DNA of 64,000 nucleotides from Glandiceps talaboti (Eukaryota; Hemichordata; Enteropneusta; Spengelidae), in NCBI RefSeq assembly GCF_964340395.1, contig NC_135567.1, positions 8,238,658-8,302,657 of the forward strand, read 5' to 3'. A program made the position numbers and the translations under genes. Position 1 is the first letter of the stretch. Each line of letters starts with the position of its first letter. Of the stretch, positions 1 to 12,686 are shown in pieces. The notes beneath the pieces were generated by a model. That model made no database searches. It had not been told where the DNA came from and saw only the letters and a list, made by a program, of their open reading frames with translations.

Positions 1-127
1 TTTTTATGAAAATATGCAAGTACTTACCTTATCAGCTTGACAAATTACAGTCAAATATTCTCTGATGTCACATTGTACACGTCACAGAGTAGATAAATAA
101 GATATTAGTCATCTAAAATCAACTTAC

Positions 128-226
128 GACATTTACTGAATTTACTTGGGCCCCAGCTTCCAGCAACAATTTACAGATATCCAAATGCCCCTTCCAAGCT
201 CCGAAATGTAGACTTGTCCATTTATC
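128..226 (-). CDS. Ankyrin-repeat exon (internal, partial gene)
   Basis: This minus-strand exon of 99 bp encodes exactly one 33-residue ankyrin repeat; its core reads TSLHFGAWKGHLDICKLLLE, with the family pattern TPLHxAaxxGHlxivklLLexGAxvn. The acceptor is AG at 227-228 and the donor is GTAAGT at 122-127 (both read on the minus strand), so the exon is phase 0 at both ends. Ankyrin repeats are protein-binding helix-turn-helix modules; nothing else of the protein is visible, so its role is unknown. It follows the ankyrin exon at 45817-45903, which has the same phase. The reading frame has no stop and the fit of one exon to one repeat argues for a live gene rather than a relic. The next downstream exon lies outside the window. 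Confidence 0.85.
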
Positions 227-1204
227 CTATAATCAAAGGATACAAACTTATTAATTCCCCTTTTTATAATATTGCAATGTATTATATCAATAAATATTAT
301 TTTAATCTCTTTGTGTGAATATACAAATATTTTCTTGAAATGTTTCCTAAGTCTTATTATTATTATTATATAGATTGATTAATGAGTAAGGTCGGTAATT
401 GTGAGTGACTGTTTGGTCCCACAGCTGCCGACGACAGTGAGCTGGACCCTGCCTGTTGACAAAATGCAGAATGCACACACACAACCACCCATTTGTAATT
501 TGCTGTCTCAATCTTAGTTCTCACTAGATAAGATTATACAAAAATCACCTTCACTCTCTAGAAATTCATTTGGCATGGGTAGCATTTAAAAAAATGGCAA
601 TGGCATGACCTTGTTGGAATTATGGTATATATTCGTGTCCCTGTTTCTTATCTGTAATACTATTCTTTAATATTATTTCATCAAGAGTGATAACATAACT
701 ATACATAATACATAATGTATTACCTACCACACAAGTTACAGACCATGTCATGTTCTACTCTTCAATATAAAGGGATTAATACACATTGTACATTTTCTAT
801 TTTGGACACTACCCGGTACATGTTATTGACACTAATACAAATCACCACATCTCATCAGACTTCAGTTTGTATTATACATTGTAGGTATTAGCACCTAAAG
901 TTCTGTAACATACCAGTGACTTAACTATATCTGCAATGGTAATGCCACTATACCAATGTTATGGACACTACATGGCCAATTTGTATGTGTTATGCATGTG
1001 AAACTCATTTAAAACTTACAAAAACTTTAGCTTTTCGAAACTTAGAAATATTACCTTCAAGGTTACAACTAATCTACAAATTGCCTTAGTAGACACACAC
1101 AAACTCTAGTTCTTCTAGGGGAGATCCCTAGGACTTCCTCACCCCCAGAGGTCACGCATGCAGTCAACCAACAATCAGATACGCCAAAATTTACTTTCAT
1201 AATG
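227..1204. other. Intron sequence, nothing recognised
   Basis: AT-rich sequence inside the large ankyrin-gene intron. I see no coding pattern, RNA gene or clear repeat, only short low-complexity runs such as ATT repeats near 355-372. Confidence 0.5.
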
Positions 1205-2309
1205 GTATTAAACTTTTTAACCAATGGCATTGTAGCACAACTGTACAGTTTTTTTAAAAAAATGTTTATCCACATGTTGAACCATGCTAGGTATAGGTGG
1301 TCATTTGCTGAATGATTATCCAGTTGCCTATCCAACCATGCTGTTATCTTTGCAATATATGCGATCATTTGGCTGTTGGTATGGGCGTGGTCATGTTGCT
1401 AGGCACATTTACATACATTTTTAAAAATATTTATTCTTTTGTCTATTAATTCCTGTTATCTTTGCAATATATGCGATCGTTTGGCTGTTGGTATGGGCGT
1501 GGTCTTGTTGCTAGGCATTTTAAAAATATTTATTCATGTCTATTACTTCCTGTTGTTATCTTTGCAATATACGTGATCATTTGGCGTGGTCTTTTTGCTA
1601 AATAAATTTACACAAATTTTATGGAAGTTTTTTCACTTGTCTATTAATCCCTGTTGTTATCTGTGAAATACACGACCATTTGGCTGTTGCTAGGGATATT
1701 TGCATACAATCTTTGAATGTTTACTGACTTGTTTGACCAAAATATACTGCAATTTGGTTGTTGGTAAGGGTGTGGTCATGGTTGCTAAGGCCATTTTTAC
1801 ACCTAATTTGCATATCTTTCATGGAATCATTGTATCTTTAGTATTTCTTCATCCATACATCCCTAGATGCATTCCCATTAAATTCCAGCCCTGTCTGCTC
1901 AGTGGTTTTGGAATTATTGATTTTTGACCAAAAGACACATTTTAGCTATAATTTGCATATCACCGATGGGACCATCATATCATGAACGATTCTTTAGTAA
2001 AACCACCCTGAAAAACGTTTCACCCAAATTTCAGCATTATCTGCCCAGTAGTTTCTGAGTTTAAGTTTTTTGACCAAAAATAGCATGTTTTTACCCAAAT
2101 CTGAAACCGATGGTAAGATCATTTTGATTTGAACAATTTCCCAACTTTACAGCCAAGGTAATGGACCCACCAAATATCATGGCAATCGGTTCAGCGGTTT
2201 TTGACTTTAAGTTGTTTACACACACACACACACCGACACACATATTGACAGACAGACAGACGCCAGGTGATCCCTATAGCAATACTGAACCTCAGTTCAG
2301 TTGTGCTAA
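1205..2309 (+). mobile_element. H element copy (Helentron-like non-autonomous)
   Basis: The copy begins with the H 5' motif CCAATGGCATTGTAGCACAA at 1221 and ends with a 3' hairpin (ACTGAAC / GTTCAGT, loop CTCA) followed by TGTGCTAA at 2309. Between them are degenerate ~115-bp direct repeats around TTTGGCTGTTGCTATGGGCG, then copies of a second module containing CCTAATTTGCATATCAC, then a (CA)n tract and GACAGACAGACA near 2219-2262. It has no coding capacity. Confidence 0.7.
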
Positions 2310-2514
2310 TTATGATGGATTGATTTAGATGTACATGGTACATGGTCAACCTCATTTGCATAATTTTGAATAAAACAAGTTTCGTGTTACAATCATGACA
2401 TGATTGACATAATACACAAATATCCTTTTACATCTGCCATACTTAGTAGACTGAGTGACCATTATATAATATAAGGTATTGGCCAGGAGAAATTACAGTG
2501 ACAGGGGATATTAG

Positions 2515-2970
2515 AATAAAGTGGGACCTAATTAAACTTAAGATCAGACCATCCAGTATAGCAAGAAAAAAAACTAAACATTGTAAACAAAACATTGTTG
2601 ATCTGGAAAACAGGATTGCCTAATTACAGAGGAAGATTTCCATTTCCCCAATGAGCTCTACCTCGCCAATCTACCTTGCTTGAGATCTACCTGGTATCAA
2701 AAGGGGGAAGGGGAACATTAAGTATTTCCTGAACTTAGAAAAGCATCACAAAAAGAAGTGAATGTATAAAGCCACGCACTTGAAGAAAGACCATGATGTA
2801 ATCATTAACCAGCTAACATAAACTGTATCAGGAATCAGATCTTTCTACTCAAATCTATACGAGGTCCAACCATTTGGGGAGGAAGAATGTCAATGCTAGG
2901 AGACCCTGATACAGCATCTCAGGAATTACTTGTTGCCATATCTTGCAACAGAGGAGCTTTTTAATACATT
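2515..2970 (+). pseudogene. L1/Tx1-type LINE ORF2 remnant
   Basis: Broken coding sequence in shifting frames keeps motifs from the linker between endonuclease and reverse transcriptase of L1/Tx1 LINEs. WDLIKLKIR is at about 2522, KYFLNLEK with a basic stretch at about 2720 and FYSNLYEVQPFGEEE at about 2843. Compare GEKNTKxFLSLEK and DFYAKLY in the LINE at 12526-19730. Several frameshifts and stops lie between these islands. It is cut off on the right by a degenerate H element. Only about 450 bp survive, so it is an old fragment. Confidence 0.65.
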
Positions 2971-2984
2971 AGCAACAATGATAC

Positions 2985-3290
2985 TGTAGCACAACTGTTG
3001 ACAGAACACATTAATTTTCTGTAATCATTATGTGGTCTTTTGTGCTATACATATTTGCATACATTCTTTGAAGGTGTATTCCCGTGCCTTCTCATACATG
3101 GTGTTATATCTGCAATATACACAATAATTTAATATTAATATGGGTGTGGTCTTGTTGCTAGGCATATCTACATACAATTTTGCAATGCTCATCCATTTAC
3201 CTTACCGTCACCAGTGTTATTTTGGCATTATGTCATTGTTTACCTTTGTTGCTAAGGGCATTTACACATTTTACATATTCAAGTTCATAG
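2985..3290 (+). mobile_element. Degenerate H element fragment
   Basis: It starts with CTGTAGCACAACTG and carries two eroded internal units with GGTCTTGTTGCTAGGCATAT at about 3150. The 3' half is missing and no terminal hairpin is present. Confidence 0.55.
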
Positions 3291-4122
3291 TGACGAGTAG
3301 GAAACATTTTAGATTAACTTCTTTTATAAACTATCTATGAAGATTACCATTACGAAACCTTCAAGTTCACTTTTGCCCCAAAGTGCAATATAAGTGAAGC
3401 ACTGATTGTGAAACAGCCAAGCATTTACATGACATGTTCTGTAACTAGTGTGGTAGCTAGGTATTACATGTATATGTATTTGTATAGTTATGCTTGAACT
3501 AATAAGTAAGAATTCATGTAAAAAACGAAGAAAAACAAATATTTACATGTACCACATTTCAGACAACCTGCTATATGCCATTGTAGAAAAAGGATTTTTT
3601 TCTTCTATCACAATCCAAAACACAATGACCCCCCCCCCCCCCCCATCCACAAGTTTGAAAACTGCATGACCCCCCCCCCCCTACTGCCAATTTCAAAAAC
3701 AGGGTGACCCCCTCCCAATCCACCCCCCCGGCCGAAGAAACTGACCGGTCCCTAAAATAGTTAAATTCATCTTATCCCCCTGTAAATCTGTTGTTTTTGG
3801 AAATGTTGTGAAATTAATAGAATAATTTTCCACAATCCAAAGTTACCAGAATATCTCCATCTACTATGGAATAATATTCACTCTTACTACTAGCCTGGGT
3901 CCCCCTGCAGTCCAACCAGAACTGCATGACTAACATAAGTATCATCTACTAGAGATTGCCAGAGTTGAGGAAGCAATGTGAAAGAGGCTTATCAATAATG
4001 AACTTGATCAAAATGTAATGTCTCAATGTTGATGATTACAGTATTGCATTTTTGCTCTGGATTGTTTCCAATTTAGTGAGACTTCTGTATGGCCCTCTCA
4101 TAACATGACTCTTAACTAAGAA
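3291..4122. other. Intron sequence with long C tracts
   Basis: No gene is seen. Runs of C occur near 3628-3643 and 3671-3681, surrounded by more C-rich sequence to about 3730. Confidence 0.5.
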
Positions 4123-4360
4123 TTAAGATACAACACGAAAACTCTGCCACTTGTTAACTGACCTTACTGATAAGTAATGAGTATTTATTTTGGATTTAAG
4201 CAACTTTCCTTTAGGTCTGTTCATATTGCTTGAATACAATTGTAAATTAACTTTGAATAAACACAGGCATTCCCCTAGGCTAATCACATCTCTAGTCTGT
4301 GCATAAATGTGTACTTTTCCATATATTGAAATGTCACCATGCATTAAAAGCTTGATTAGG
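4123..4360. repeat. Duplicated segment, left copy (pair with 34604-34841)
   Basis: The stretch containing CCCCTAGGCTAATCACATCT is repeated at 34734-34753 with matching flanks on both sides, up to the GTCACCATGCAT motif. After this segment the left copy is interrupted by the 4378-4725 repeat and then resumes at about 4735 with GCTGTGTTGACTGTTTACAA, as the right copy does at 34831. Confidence 0.65.
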
Positions 4361-4377
4361 CCAAATAAAAAACATTC

Positions 4378-4725
4378 TTTGGTTCCGGTTACCTGACCCC
4401 CACCTATTTTTTCACGCCGACCCTAAATTTTGTTTTTACGTATTCGCGAAAAATATTAATAAAATTGAGAAAATCGTGAAGTCTCACAAGAAATAGTGGG
4501 TGCGGAAACTGACATCAACTTAAAAAGACAATATAAAACTATTCTGTAATGGCTGTACATCTGATAGGAAGAAATAAACAGCACAGACTGAGACCATATT
4601 GAAAACAATGGAAAACCTCACACATGAAAAAAAATATAATAAAATAAAAAAAAACTAAATTTACTTACCCCACCTATTTTAAAATTGAATGTAATTGGAA
4701 CCATGCAATTTTTTGGTTATGCCTT
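4378..4725. mobile_element. Short repeat bounded by GGTTCC...GGAACC
   Basis: About 340 bp starting TTGGTTCCGGTTACCTGACC and ending AATTGGAACCATG. The outer 12 bases form imperfect inverted repeats (GGTTCCGGTTAC against GGTTCCAATTAC). A second copy is at 33446-33785. It interrupts the duplicated segment that is uninterrupted at 34604-34841, which shows insertion. No coding capacity; the class is unknown and MITE-like is a guess. Confidence 0.5.
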
Positions 4726-4861
4726 ACTAGTGGTTAGCTAGCTGTGTTGACTGTTTACAAGTCACTTCCTGCATGTATGTACAATAAAGATTATTCTTAA
4801 CGATTGTTTTTTTCGGTGTTCTGCAAAAATAAACTTGGTCTGTCTATTTTACTTTTTTAGA

Positions 4862-5797
4862 ATATAGCGCCAATGGCATTGTAGCACAACTGTATTTAGG
4901 TGTTGTTATGGGTGTAGTCTTGTTACTAGGCATATCGCATCCATACTTTTGAACCTGTATTCATCTTGCTACCCATCCTTGTTGTTATATTTGTAATATG
5001 CATAATTTCACTGTTGCTAAGGGCTTGGTCTTGGTTGCAAAGGCACATTGTGTCATAATGTTTTCAACAATAACTGGCGAATAACACCTCCAGAAACACC
5101 CCCACCACATTTCAACCTCACTCACCATTCAATTTAAAGATATAAGTTTTTGACAACAATTGGCATTTTTAGACCTAATTTGCATATCACAGATGGTATC
5201 ATCATGTTATGAATACAGCTCCATTGACATATCCCCAGATGCATCCACATTAATTTTCAGCCCAATCTGCTTTGTTTTAGAATTATAGAGTTTGACCAAA
5301 ATGTTCATATCATTAATGGGATGGATCATCATGTTATGAACAATTCTTAATCTAAACATCACTAAGAATGTTCTCATCAACTTTCAACCAAATCTGCTAA
5401 ATTATTTTGGAATTATAGATTTTTGACCAAAAAGACACATTTTTAGCCCTAATTTGTATATCACTGATGGGTCATCATGCTGTGACCAATTCCTAATATA
5501 AGCATCCTGAAGAATATTCCAACCACATTTCAGCCCAATATGCTCAGAAGTTTTGGAATTAAAGAGTTTTGACCTAATTTGCATATCATTGATAGGATCA
5601 TGATGTTATTAACAGTTCATAATCAAAACACCACTAAGAACGTTCTCATCAAATTTCAGACCGATCTGCCAAGTATTTTTTTAGTTTCAAATCACACATC
5701 AGTGGTAAGATCATTTTGAATTGAACAATTTCCCAACTAAACGCCCAAGGTAATATACCCACTAAATATCATGTCAATTGGTTGAGCTGTTAAGTTG

Positions 5798-5871
<74 letters not shown>

Positions 5872-5955
5872 TGGACAGATTGACAGACAGACAGACAGAC
5901 AAACCCTTTGCCATGACTGTATCACTACTGAACCTAAGAAGTTGAATTATGCTAA
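4862..5955 (+). mobile_element. H element copy, older subfamily
   Basis: The 5' end is GCGCCAATGGCATTGTAGCA at 4868 and the 3' end is ATGCTAA at 5955. It has fewer ~115-bp units and more of the second module (ACCTAATTTGCATATCA) than the youngest copies. It shares the motif TTTTCAACAATAACTG with the copy starting at 37020. The microsatellite at about 5803-5900 is a long (CA)n followed by (GACA)n. The terminal hairpin is eroded. Confidence 0.65.
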
Positions 5956-6599
5956 AAAAAAAACAACATAGTACAGTTGTTTTCTTGAAAAAACAAACAA
6001 ATACAGGGTTAATTATGTTATGCACACACTATTTCTCAGACATCATTATGGACATGAGATCTCAAAACAAATCTTCATATAATTCCTGATTAAACCTGCA
6101 CTAGCTGCATTATTTTTGCATTTTGTTCATCTTAACAATGTATTCATATAAATATGTTCAATAACTTATTAAATGAGATTGTACTTATTAATTTGTGGTC
6201 AATTATATCTATAAGCAGTATAATCTTGGGTTGAAATCTTTGCCATTGGGAAATGTGTAATGCTCCACTTGCTGAATTTCAAGCATTTTTTTTATCAAGA
6301 CATCAACAATATATACCTGTTCAATAATTTATAAAATGACATAATGTTAATTTCTGCTCACTTAAATGTGTATGCAGTATAATAACGTTAGGGGCACTGA
6401 TATATTGTCCGTTCAATCAATCACTATAATTGTATTTTATTGTGTGCACACCTATGCATATATGTACACACACATGTTTACATTCACATTCACTAAACTT
6501 CAGGGTGTACTACATGTATATACTGAATCGTTAAACAAGTTTCAACAAGTGACATAGCAGTCAGAATAGCTCCACTGTTTTTTTATTTATTTGTTTGTC

Positions 6600-6633
<34 letters not shown>

Positions 6634-7257
6634 GGTGATGGTGGTGGTGGTGGTGTTGGAAGGTGGGGGGTGGGGTGGGGGGTGGGGGTTAACGTGTAGT
6701 AGTGGTGCTGTTGTCCACTATGAAGTTTCGTTTTAGCAAAGTAATAAAGTGGTTAGTGTTTTCATATGCTGACTCACACACACTAACGAACACATTTCAC
6801 ACAGAAAGTTGGTAAAATATAGTACTTTATAGTCATGTTACAAAAATTCTATTTTTATCCTTATTTTTGCATATTAATAACCAAATCAATGTGTCTTCAA
6901 CAAACTTATATCTGCTCATTCCAAGGCACTCACATAATAAATTTCAACTCAATTGGCTCAGTAGTTTTGGAGAAGATTTTTGAAACATTTTTACAAAAAT
7001 TTCTATTTTAGACCTAACTTGCATATTTATTACCCGGCCATATATGTTTACATAATTATATACCTATAATACTTTTATCTGATGACCTTTGACCTTGGAA
7101 TTTGTGCTGACCAATGTAACTAAACATTATAAATCTATAATGAAAGTTTGGACAAACAATTATATTATGAAGTATAGAAGATACATGTAGCTGGTTGTTG
7201 ACAAACATTGTGCCCCCAGTGGCAAGACTTACTGTTTTTTTTAGGTCAAAATTTGTC
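5956..7257. other. Intron sequence; TTG microsatellite and H-like scrap
   Basis: No gene is seen. A (TTG)n tract at about 6600-6632 grades into GGT and G-rich sequence up to 6690. At about 6900-7030 there is an H-like internal scrap with TCAGTAGTTTTGGAGAAG and GACCTAACTTGCATATTTAT, without ends. Confidence 0.45.
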
Positions 7258-7765
7258 ATAGAAGACAGGCAGAACAAATGAAACATGCTACTAGCTGGAG
7301 ATAAGTGTAAGTTTGTTGAGAACTAAGTCTTTTTACCAAAACAGTTTATAAACCTTGCACATACTCAGAATGGTTAACCTGGAAATGTTTGATGTTTATA
7401 AGAGAATAATTTGAATTGGTGGTGTATGATGGAGGTGAAAGCACTTCTTCAATAATTTCACCAACCAAAGTAAAAGAATGAAATTGTCACCAATTCCATG
7501 AATAAATACTGTTTTGCTTACAGATTGATACATGAGAAAAGATTTGCCGATTTGATCTAGCATGGAAGTATCACCCACCATTCTAGAATGGTAAACTCCA
7601 AACAAATTTGTCTTTACAGATGTCACATACATGTACATGTGTAATCTTATTGAATACATATTTCAATCAATAAGCCATTTGTGATAGTTTTGATTAGAAT
7701 GGAATTCAATGCAAGGATTACATTTCATGTTAAAACAACATTACAGAGTTCGTTGCAATACATGA
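7258..7765. repeat. Duplicated segment (pair with 27862-28590)
   Basis: Runs such as AACCTGGAAATGTTTGAT, TTACAGATTGATACATGAGA and CCATTCTAGAATGGTAAACT recur in the same order at 27862-28590. The right copy holds about 210 extra bases after GATTTGCCGATTT. Neither copy has a convincing coding frame. Confidence 0.6.
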
Positions 7766-8019
7766 ATGGCGGGGGGTTCGGTGGATTGGGCCGACAAAAC
7801 GTCACTGAACCCCCACCCCTATATATAAAACAAAACAGGCTAAAGCACGATAACCCCCCCCACACACATCATATTCACATGACAGGTACTTTTTTATCGT
7901 AACTCAGTGTCGACTACTTGACAGTCTTGCAAATACATTATAAGATCCCAGGTTAAGATTATCATAAAATTATTGACTACACAGGGTAAATATATTCCAA
8001 GAATGGTTTAATAGAATCT

Positions 8020-8470
8020 TGAGTGAAAGGAAGGGGGAAAGCTTGAGAAGAGAATGTATACATCTCTCATTGGGGTCCGAGGGTGTCTCCCCCTAGAAGC
8101 CCTGGAGGTTTTTTACTCTGGAAAGTAAATTTTGAGACTATTCAGACACTTTCAGATAATAATTTTCAAGCTTTACAAGACAGCACCAACATGTACAAAA
8201 CAACTACATAGGGTTGAAATATTTTTGAAATATAGTTTTTATAGCACCTTGACGGAATAGCTTGAGACTGGGATGTGTCCACCTCATGTGGGGGGGGGGG
8301 GTCCTAGGGGTCTCATCCTAAAAGCTCTGGAGATTATTTTTACTCTTAAATTTTAGGCTATTCAAACCCTTTCAAGCAATACATGTAACCTCCAAGCTTT
8401 ACAAGACAGCACCATCAAGTATCAGAAACTATTCTTTATACCTTACTTAGGGTTTAAATATGTTCTTAAA
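8020..8470. repeat. Tandem duplication, two ~230-bp copies
   Basis: Copies at about 8038-8240 and 8258-8470 share AGCTTGAGA, TCCTAG/CCCTAGAAG, CTCTGGAG and CAAGCTTTACAAGACAGCAC in order. The second copy has a run of about 12 G near 8290. No coding pattern. Confidence 0.55.
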
Positions 8471-8732
8471 AAGTTAAATGGCATTATTATAATAAAGGTC
8501 AGCCCATCTAATGGTAGTACCATTGGTAAGGGAGATTTGGAGTTTTAAGGCAATTTTAGAAAGTTGAAAGTTAGTGCTGTGGTAGGCGATATAATGCTAC
8601 GAGGTTCGACACATCTTCCCATCTTTGAGAACAGATATGTCAAACCTTGTAGCTATAGTGTATACATCCAATGCTAGCATAACCATGGCTGGCCACAGTA
8701 TCATAACCACACGTTGTTACAGTTTGTTAATA

Positions 8733-9490
8733 TCATAACTAGGCAAAGCCCATAAGGTCACGCAGGGTAGATTCATTTGTGACCAGCTACCTCACGATGA
8801 TATTGTAGATAGCACCCTCTGCGTGGAGATGTGCACAGTATATAGAACATGCATACGAAGTCATTGTGCTGCAATGCATCCTTCCAAAAAACATCACATA
8901 GTATATAGGACACACATGTGTACTAGTCATTGAGCCACTACAAGCTATTACAGTGCCCAATTCATAAATTCAAAGTTGATGTAATACTTATAATTTTTTG
9001 TCCAAAAGTCAGACATTGTTCAAATAAATATTGCAAAATGAATAGAAAATAACCTACTTTAGATCACAAGGTGTTTGTGCTAATGTATTAAACAAACTAA
9101 ATTTATTATTGTACAGTTACTTGAATATGAATAAAGTGGAGAATATATACTCTGCACCAAGCTTATGAAGAAAAAAACAACACTTTTCAGATGCCAAGGA
9201 TCAATATTTGTTTTGTAAGTCATAATATAAATATCATAACTAGGCAAACCCCTTAAGCTCCCACAGGGTAGATTAATTCATTACTGGCTGCCTAATGATG
9301 ATATCGTAGATAGCGCCCTTCGCGTGGAGAATGTTCATAAGTATTTAGAATATGCATGCATAGTCATTGTACCGCAATGCATCCTTGGGTAAAACCATAA
9401 AAAAAAAACATCGCATAGTATATATGACGCGCATGCGTACTAGTCATTGAGTCACTATGCAGCAGCTTCGCGGCTGCTGCGCAAGCATCC
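8733..9490. repeat. Two direct repeats about 500 bp apart
   Basis: Segments at 8733-8940 and 9234-9450 both run from ATCATAACTAGGCAAA through CAGGGTAGATT, CGTGGAGA and GCAATGCATCCTT to ACTAGTCATTGAG. They differ by many substitutions. The sequence between them (8941-9233) is AT-rich with no recognised feature. Confidence 0.55.
9461..9483. other. GC-rich hairpin
   Basis: GCAGCAGC and GCTGCTGC pair across a loop of about six bases within otherwise AT-rich DNA, just after the second repeat of the pair at 8733-9490. No function is evident. Confidence 0.4.
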
Positions 9491-10126
9491 CCAGTACAAT
9501 GCATGTGTACACTACAGGTTAATAGCTGAAAATAAACTTTACCATATACCACATTTTGCCTAGCGTCGACTCAAGAAACTACGTAGGTGTAGTGAAGCTA
9601 CATATATTTTATCATACTCGTAGGACATGCAATTGTGTAGTACTAGTACAGTTTTTTGCTGCATTCTGAGTGAGAGATAGTCCTGCTTGCAGACGGTGCA
9701 TGCATTTCGCCCAGTTAAGCCAGGGACAACTTACTCCATATGCAAACAGGACTAAGCGAGAGAGTGCTGACCAGACCGGTTGTTGATCGTATAAATTACT
9801 GCTCGAAACTGCATGGGGCAGAAATTAGACTGCCCGGATAAAGCTAGGGGTTCAATGCTACACATGTATAATATAGAGTAGACAGAAAAAACTGCAATCA
9901 GGCTTCTACTAGTACTTATTGTGGTTTTGGTATATTGACGCTAGTACATGGTATCTCAATGTAGCACACTTGTGTGGTTTCACACAACTTAATTGTCAGC
10001 AAAACTACTAGTATTCTTTTGTTTTCATTACTGTAAATTTACCAACCCGTCTCACCTTTTTCTCTAGTCTAACAATATAGCTTCCGCTAATTTCTAAAGT
10101 ACAGCCATTTTTGTTTTGTTTCCTTT
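9491..10126. other. Intron sequence, nothing recognised
   Basis: Unique-looking AT-rich sequence without coding or repeat signals that I can support. Confidence 0.4.
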
Positions 10127-11890
10127 TTAGCACAACTGAACCGATAAGGTTCAGTAGTATTGTAGGCATGGCAAAGTGTCTGTATGTCTGTGTGTGTCTG
10201 TGACACTGTGCATTTGACACTGTATCACACAACCGACTCTTACTCAAATTAGCACAATATGGTGTAGATGGTAAAATCAACAAATGTCTCATTCCATTCC
10301 TAAAAGAACGTAAACAACGGGTTGTAGTGGGTGGAGAACGTTCCACATGGGCAGATATGGAATCAGGCATCCCACAGGGAACAGTACTCGGACCACTGTT
10401 ATTTCTCATATACATCAACGACCTACATTGAAACTTACACTCAACTGTACGACTTCGTAGATTGACTGCATAATTTATAGAAACATCAATAGTAAACATG
10501 ACACTAAAACACTCCAGGAAGACCTAGACACATTATCTGAATGGAAAACCAAGTGGCAAATGAAATTCAATCCAGATAAATGTTATGTATTACAAATTCC
10601 ATCATCATCAAGGTCAGAAATCATCACCAAATATGTATTAGACAACTCTATTTTACAGGAGACAAAAATTCACCCATATCTAGGGGTGTAGACATTCATC
10701 AAAATCTCAAATGGAACACACATGTAAACAGAATAACAACATCTGCAGGAACCCTTGGTTTCATTCGCAGGAACCAAGGCTCATGTACAAGATCAAATAA
10801 AAAAACAGCATACATCTCTCAGGCCAACCCTAGAGTACTGCTCTGCAGTGTGGGATAACTACACTAAAGAATTAGTACAAAAGGTAGGCAAAATACAGAG
10901 AAGGGCAGCAAGAATGGTCTACAACAACTATGACAGGAAAACGAGTGTAACAGAACTCAGAAATGAATTGGAATGGGAGAATCTATCAACAAGAACGAGA
11001 ACATCAAGACTTAGCATATTAGACAAAGCCATAGGGGGCCATTTGGCACTGCTGGTACAAAACTACCTGTCACCAACTCAATGACAAACTCGGCATACGC
11101 ACTCTAAAAGCTTCATACAACACCAGGCACGCATACACTGTCACAAATACTCAATTTATTCCACGGACCATCAGATATAGTCAACATAACAGATTCAGAA
11201 CAATTCAAACAAGCATAATCAACATTCAACAGAACACAGGACAACAACATCAAGGACTAATAACAATCATTGCGCACATCACATCCTACTCGTTTTGTTC
11301 CACTAGGGACGTTGAGTAGTATCCTAAAGAAGAAGAAAAAAGTGTGGATGGATATGCCAAAGGGATAAAAATGTGTCTTTATGGTCAAAAATTTTTAATT
11401 TCCAAAACTACTCCGCAGATTGGGCTGAAATTTAATGGGGATGCATCTATGGGTGTACAGTTAACGAAATAGTAAGCATATAATGATCTCATCAGCGATA
11501 TGCAAGTTAGGTGTAAAAATGTGAATTTTGGTCAAAAATGTATATCTCAAAAAGTACTTGGTTAATGAGACTGAAACTTGGTGAGATGTTTCTAGAAGTG
11601 TTACGCTGCAGATTTTCTTCAAAATATTTTGACACAATTGGCCCTGGCAACCATGACCACGGCCTTAGCAACAACCAAATAGCAGTATATTTTGGTAAAA
11701 AATAATAACATCATCTACTAGGCAAGTGAGTAAACATTCACAAAGATAACAGGGATTCTTAGACAAGTGAACAAACATTCAGGTGTATGCAAATATGCCT
11801 AGCAGCAAAACCACGCCCATAGCAACAGCCAATTGATAATGTATATTAGAAAGATAACTGATCATTAGACAAATGAATGTATACATACTG
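10127..11890 (-). mobile_element. Reverse-oriented H element split by a LINE fragment
   Basis: The H 3' end lies at the low coordinate: TTAGCACAACTGAACC at 10127, the reverse complement of the GTGCTAA terminus, with an 8-bp hairpin stem (ACTGAACC/GGTTCAGT). The microsatellite remnant follows to about 10205. After the LINE fragment, reverse H modules resume at about 11345 (ATATGCAAGTTAGGTGTAAA, then CCACGCCCATAGCAACAGCC at 11813). The 5' end is missing beyond about 11890. Confidence 0.65.
10222..11341 (+). pseudogene. Jockey/CR1-type LINE reverse transcriptase, 5'-truncated
   Basis: The 3' part of a non-LTR retrotransposon ORF2, inserted into the reverse H element. Around 10363-10430 it reads [20 protein letters not shown], the conserved RT block 4 of Jockey/CR1-like elements. 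The catalytic FADD block that should follow is lost by a deletion near 10440-10470, where a stop and frameshift occur. Further on are DLDTLSEWKTKWQMKFNPDK (10527), the YLGV-like block near 10675 and, at 10822-10960, the C-terminal block LEYCSAVWDNYTKE...QRRAARMVYNNY. It ends in GAAGAAGAAAAAA at 11329-11341, a tail-like 3' end. It cannot encode an active protein. Confidence 0.8.
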
Positions 11891-12429
11891 TATATTAATT
11901 TTACAAAATCACAAAGACAGTGAGACTTGCAAAACTATAAAGGAAACTGTAATTCTTCTTTGGAAATTTAACTTGTGAAGAAAGATAATGGTAAGCTTTA
12001 AGAAGGGAATCTTACTTCACAAGAGCTTATTAGACATGTTAATGAAATAGTTCCTATTATTACACAAGTCAAGCTAGATTTGTGACGTTTTCCAATTTGT
12101 TTATATAGTCTACAAAGTACCTTTTTCTGAGTACAGTGAGTGGGTACTTGTCTAAGTTCAGTTTCAATTTCTGAATTCAAAGTTCCTTAAAGATAGTATA
12201 ATATCATCCATGCCATAGCTTCATGTCAATCATTGATGGAGTTCAATCCCATTTCATGAGAAATGACAGTATGTACATTTGTATATTTTTATTTCGATAT
12301 GTATAGTGCTATATTCTGATCACATGTAGTAACTCTAGTATATATCGTATAGAATATGTAGCATGAATCACTGACAATAAATACACTCAAGATCATAGTT
12401 TTTGAAAAAATAAGTGTATGCACCACCAT
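11891..12429. other. Intron sequence, nothing recognised
   Basis: AT-rich stretch with no coding pattern that I can support. Confidence 0.4.
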
Positions 12430-12525
12430 TACAATTGAACCATTGATTTGTCATGCTTTGAATATGCAAAATACAGTATCAACAATCCAAATAATATTAA
12501 TTTTTGAGTGGTCACTAAGTATTCA
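12430..12525. repeat. PS1 repeat, left part, ending in the LINE target duplication
   Basis: The end TTTTTGAGTGGTCACTAAGT recurs in PS2 (30848, GAGGGTCACTAAG) and PS3 (40636). Positions 12517-12525 (AAGTATTCA) are the left target-site duplication of the LINE; the right copy is 19731-19739. PS2 reads straight through this site as AAGTATTCACTTACTGGC at 30859. Confidence 0.75.
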
Positions 12526-12686
12526 GCTAGGGGGTCATGTTTGAATGAACAGCGCTTTGTGCGCGCTCTGCAAAAGTGATTGATAAATCTGCCAAGTACA
12601 GACCGTAAATAGCCGAGAAAAGGACCAAGATTTTCTGCAGTTGTGAGGAAAAATTTATTAGTTCATTTGGTCGCGTGTCAACTACT
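12526..12686 (+). promoter_or_regulatory. LINE 5' UTR / presumed internal promoter
   Basis: The 161 bases between the target duplication and the ORF1 ATG start with GCTAGGGGGTCATG and contain GCGCGCTCTGC, richer in GC than the surroundings. LINEs of this type are transcribed from an internal 5' promoter, so its presence suggests a full-length insertion. No specific promoter motif is identified. Confidence 0.4.

Noticed and set aside
10008-10499. A 163-codon minus-strand open frame
   Set aside because: It lies antisense to the Jockey-type reverse transcriptase block ([14 protein letters not shown] on the plus strand) and the H end; the plus-strand reading has the recognisable motifs.
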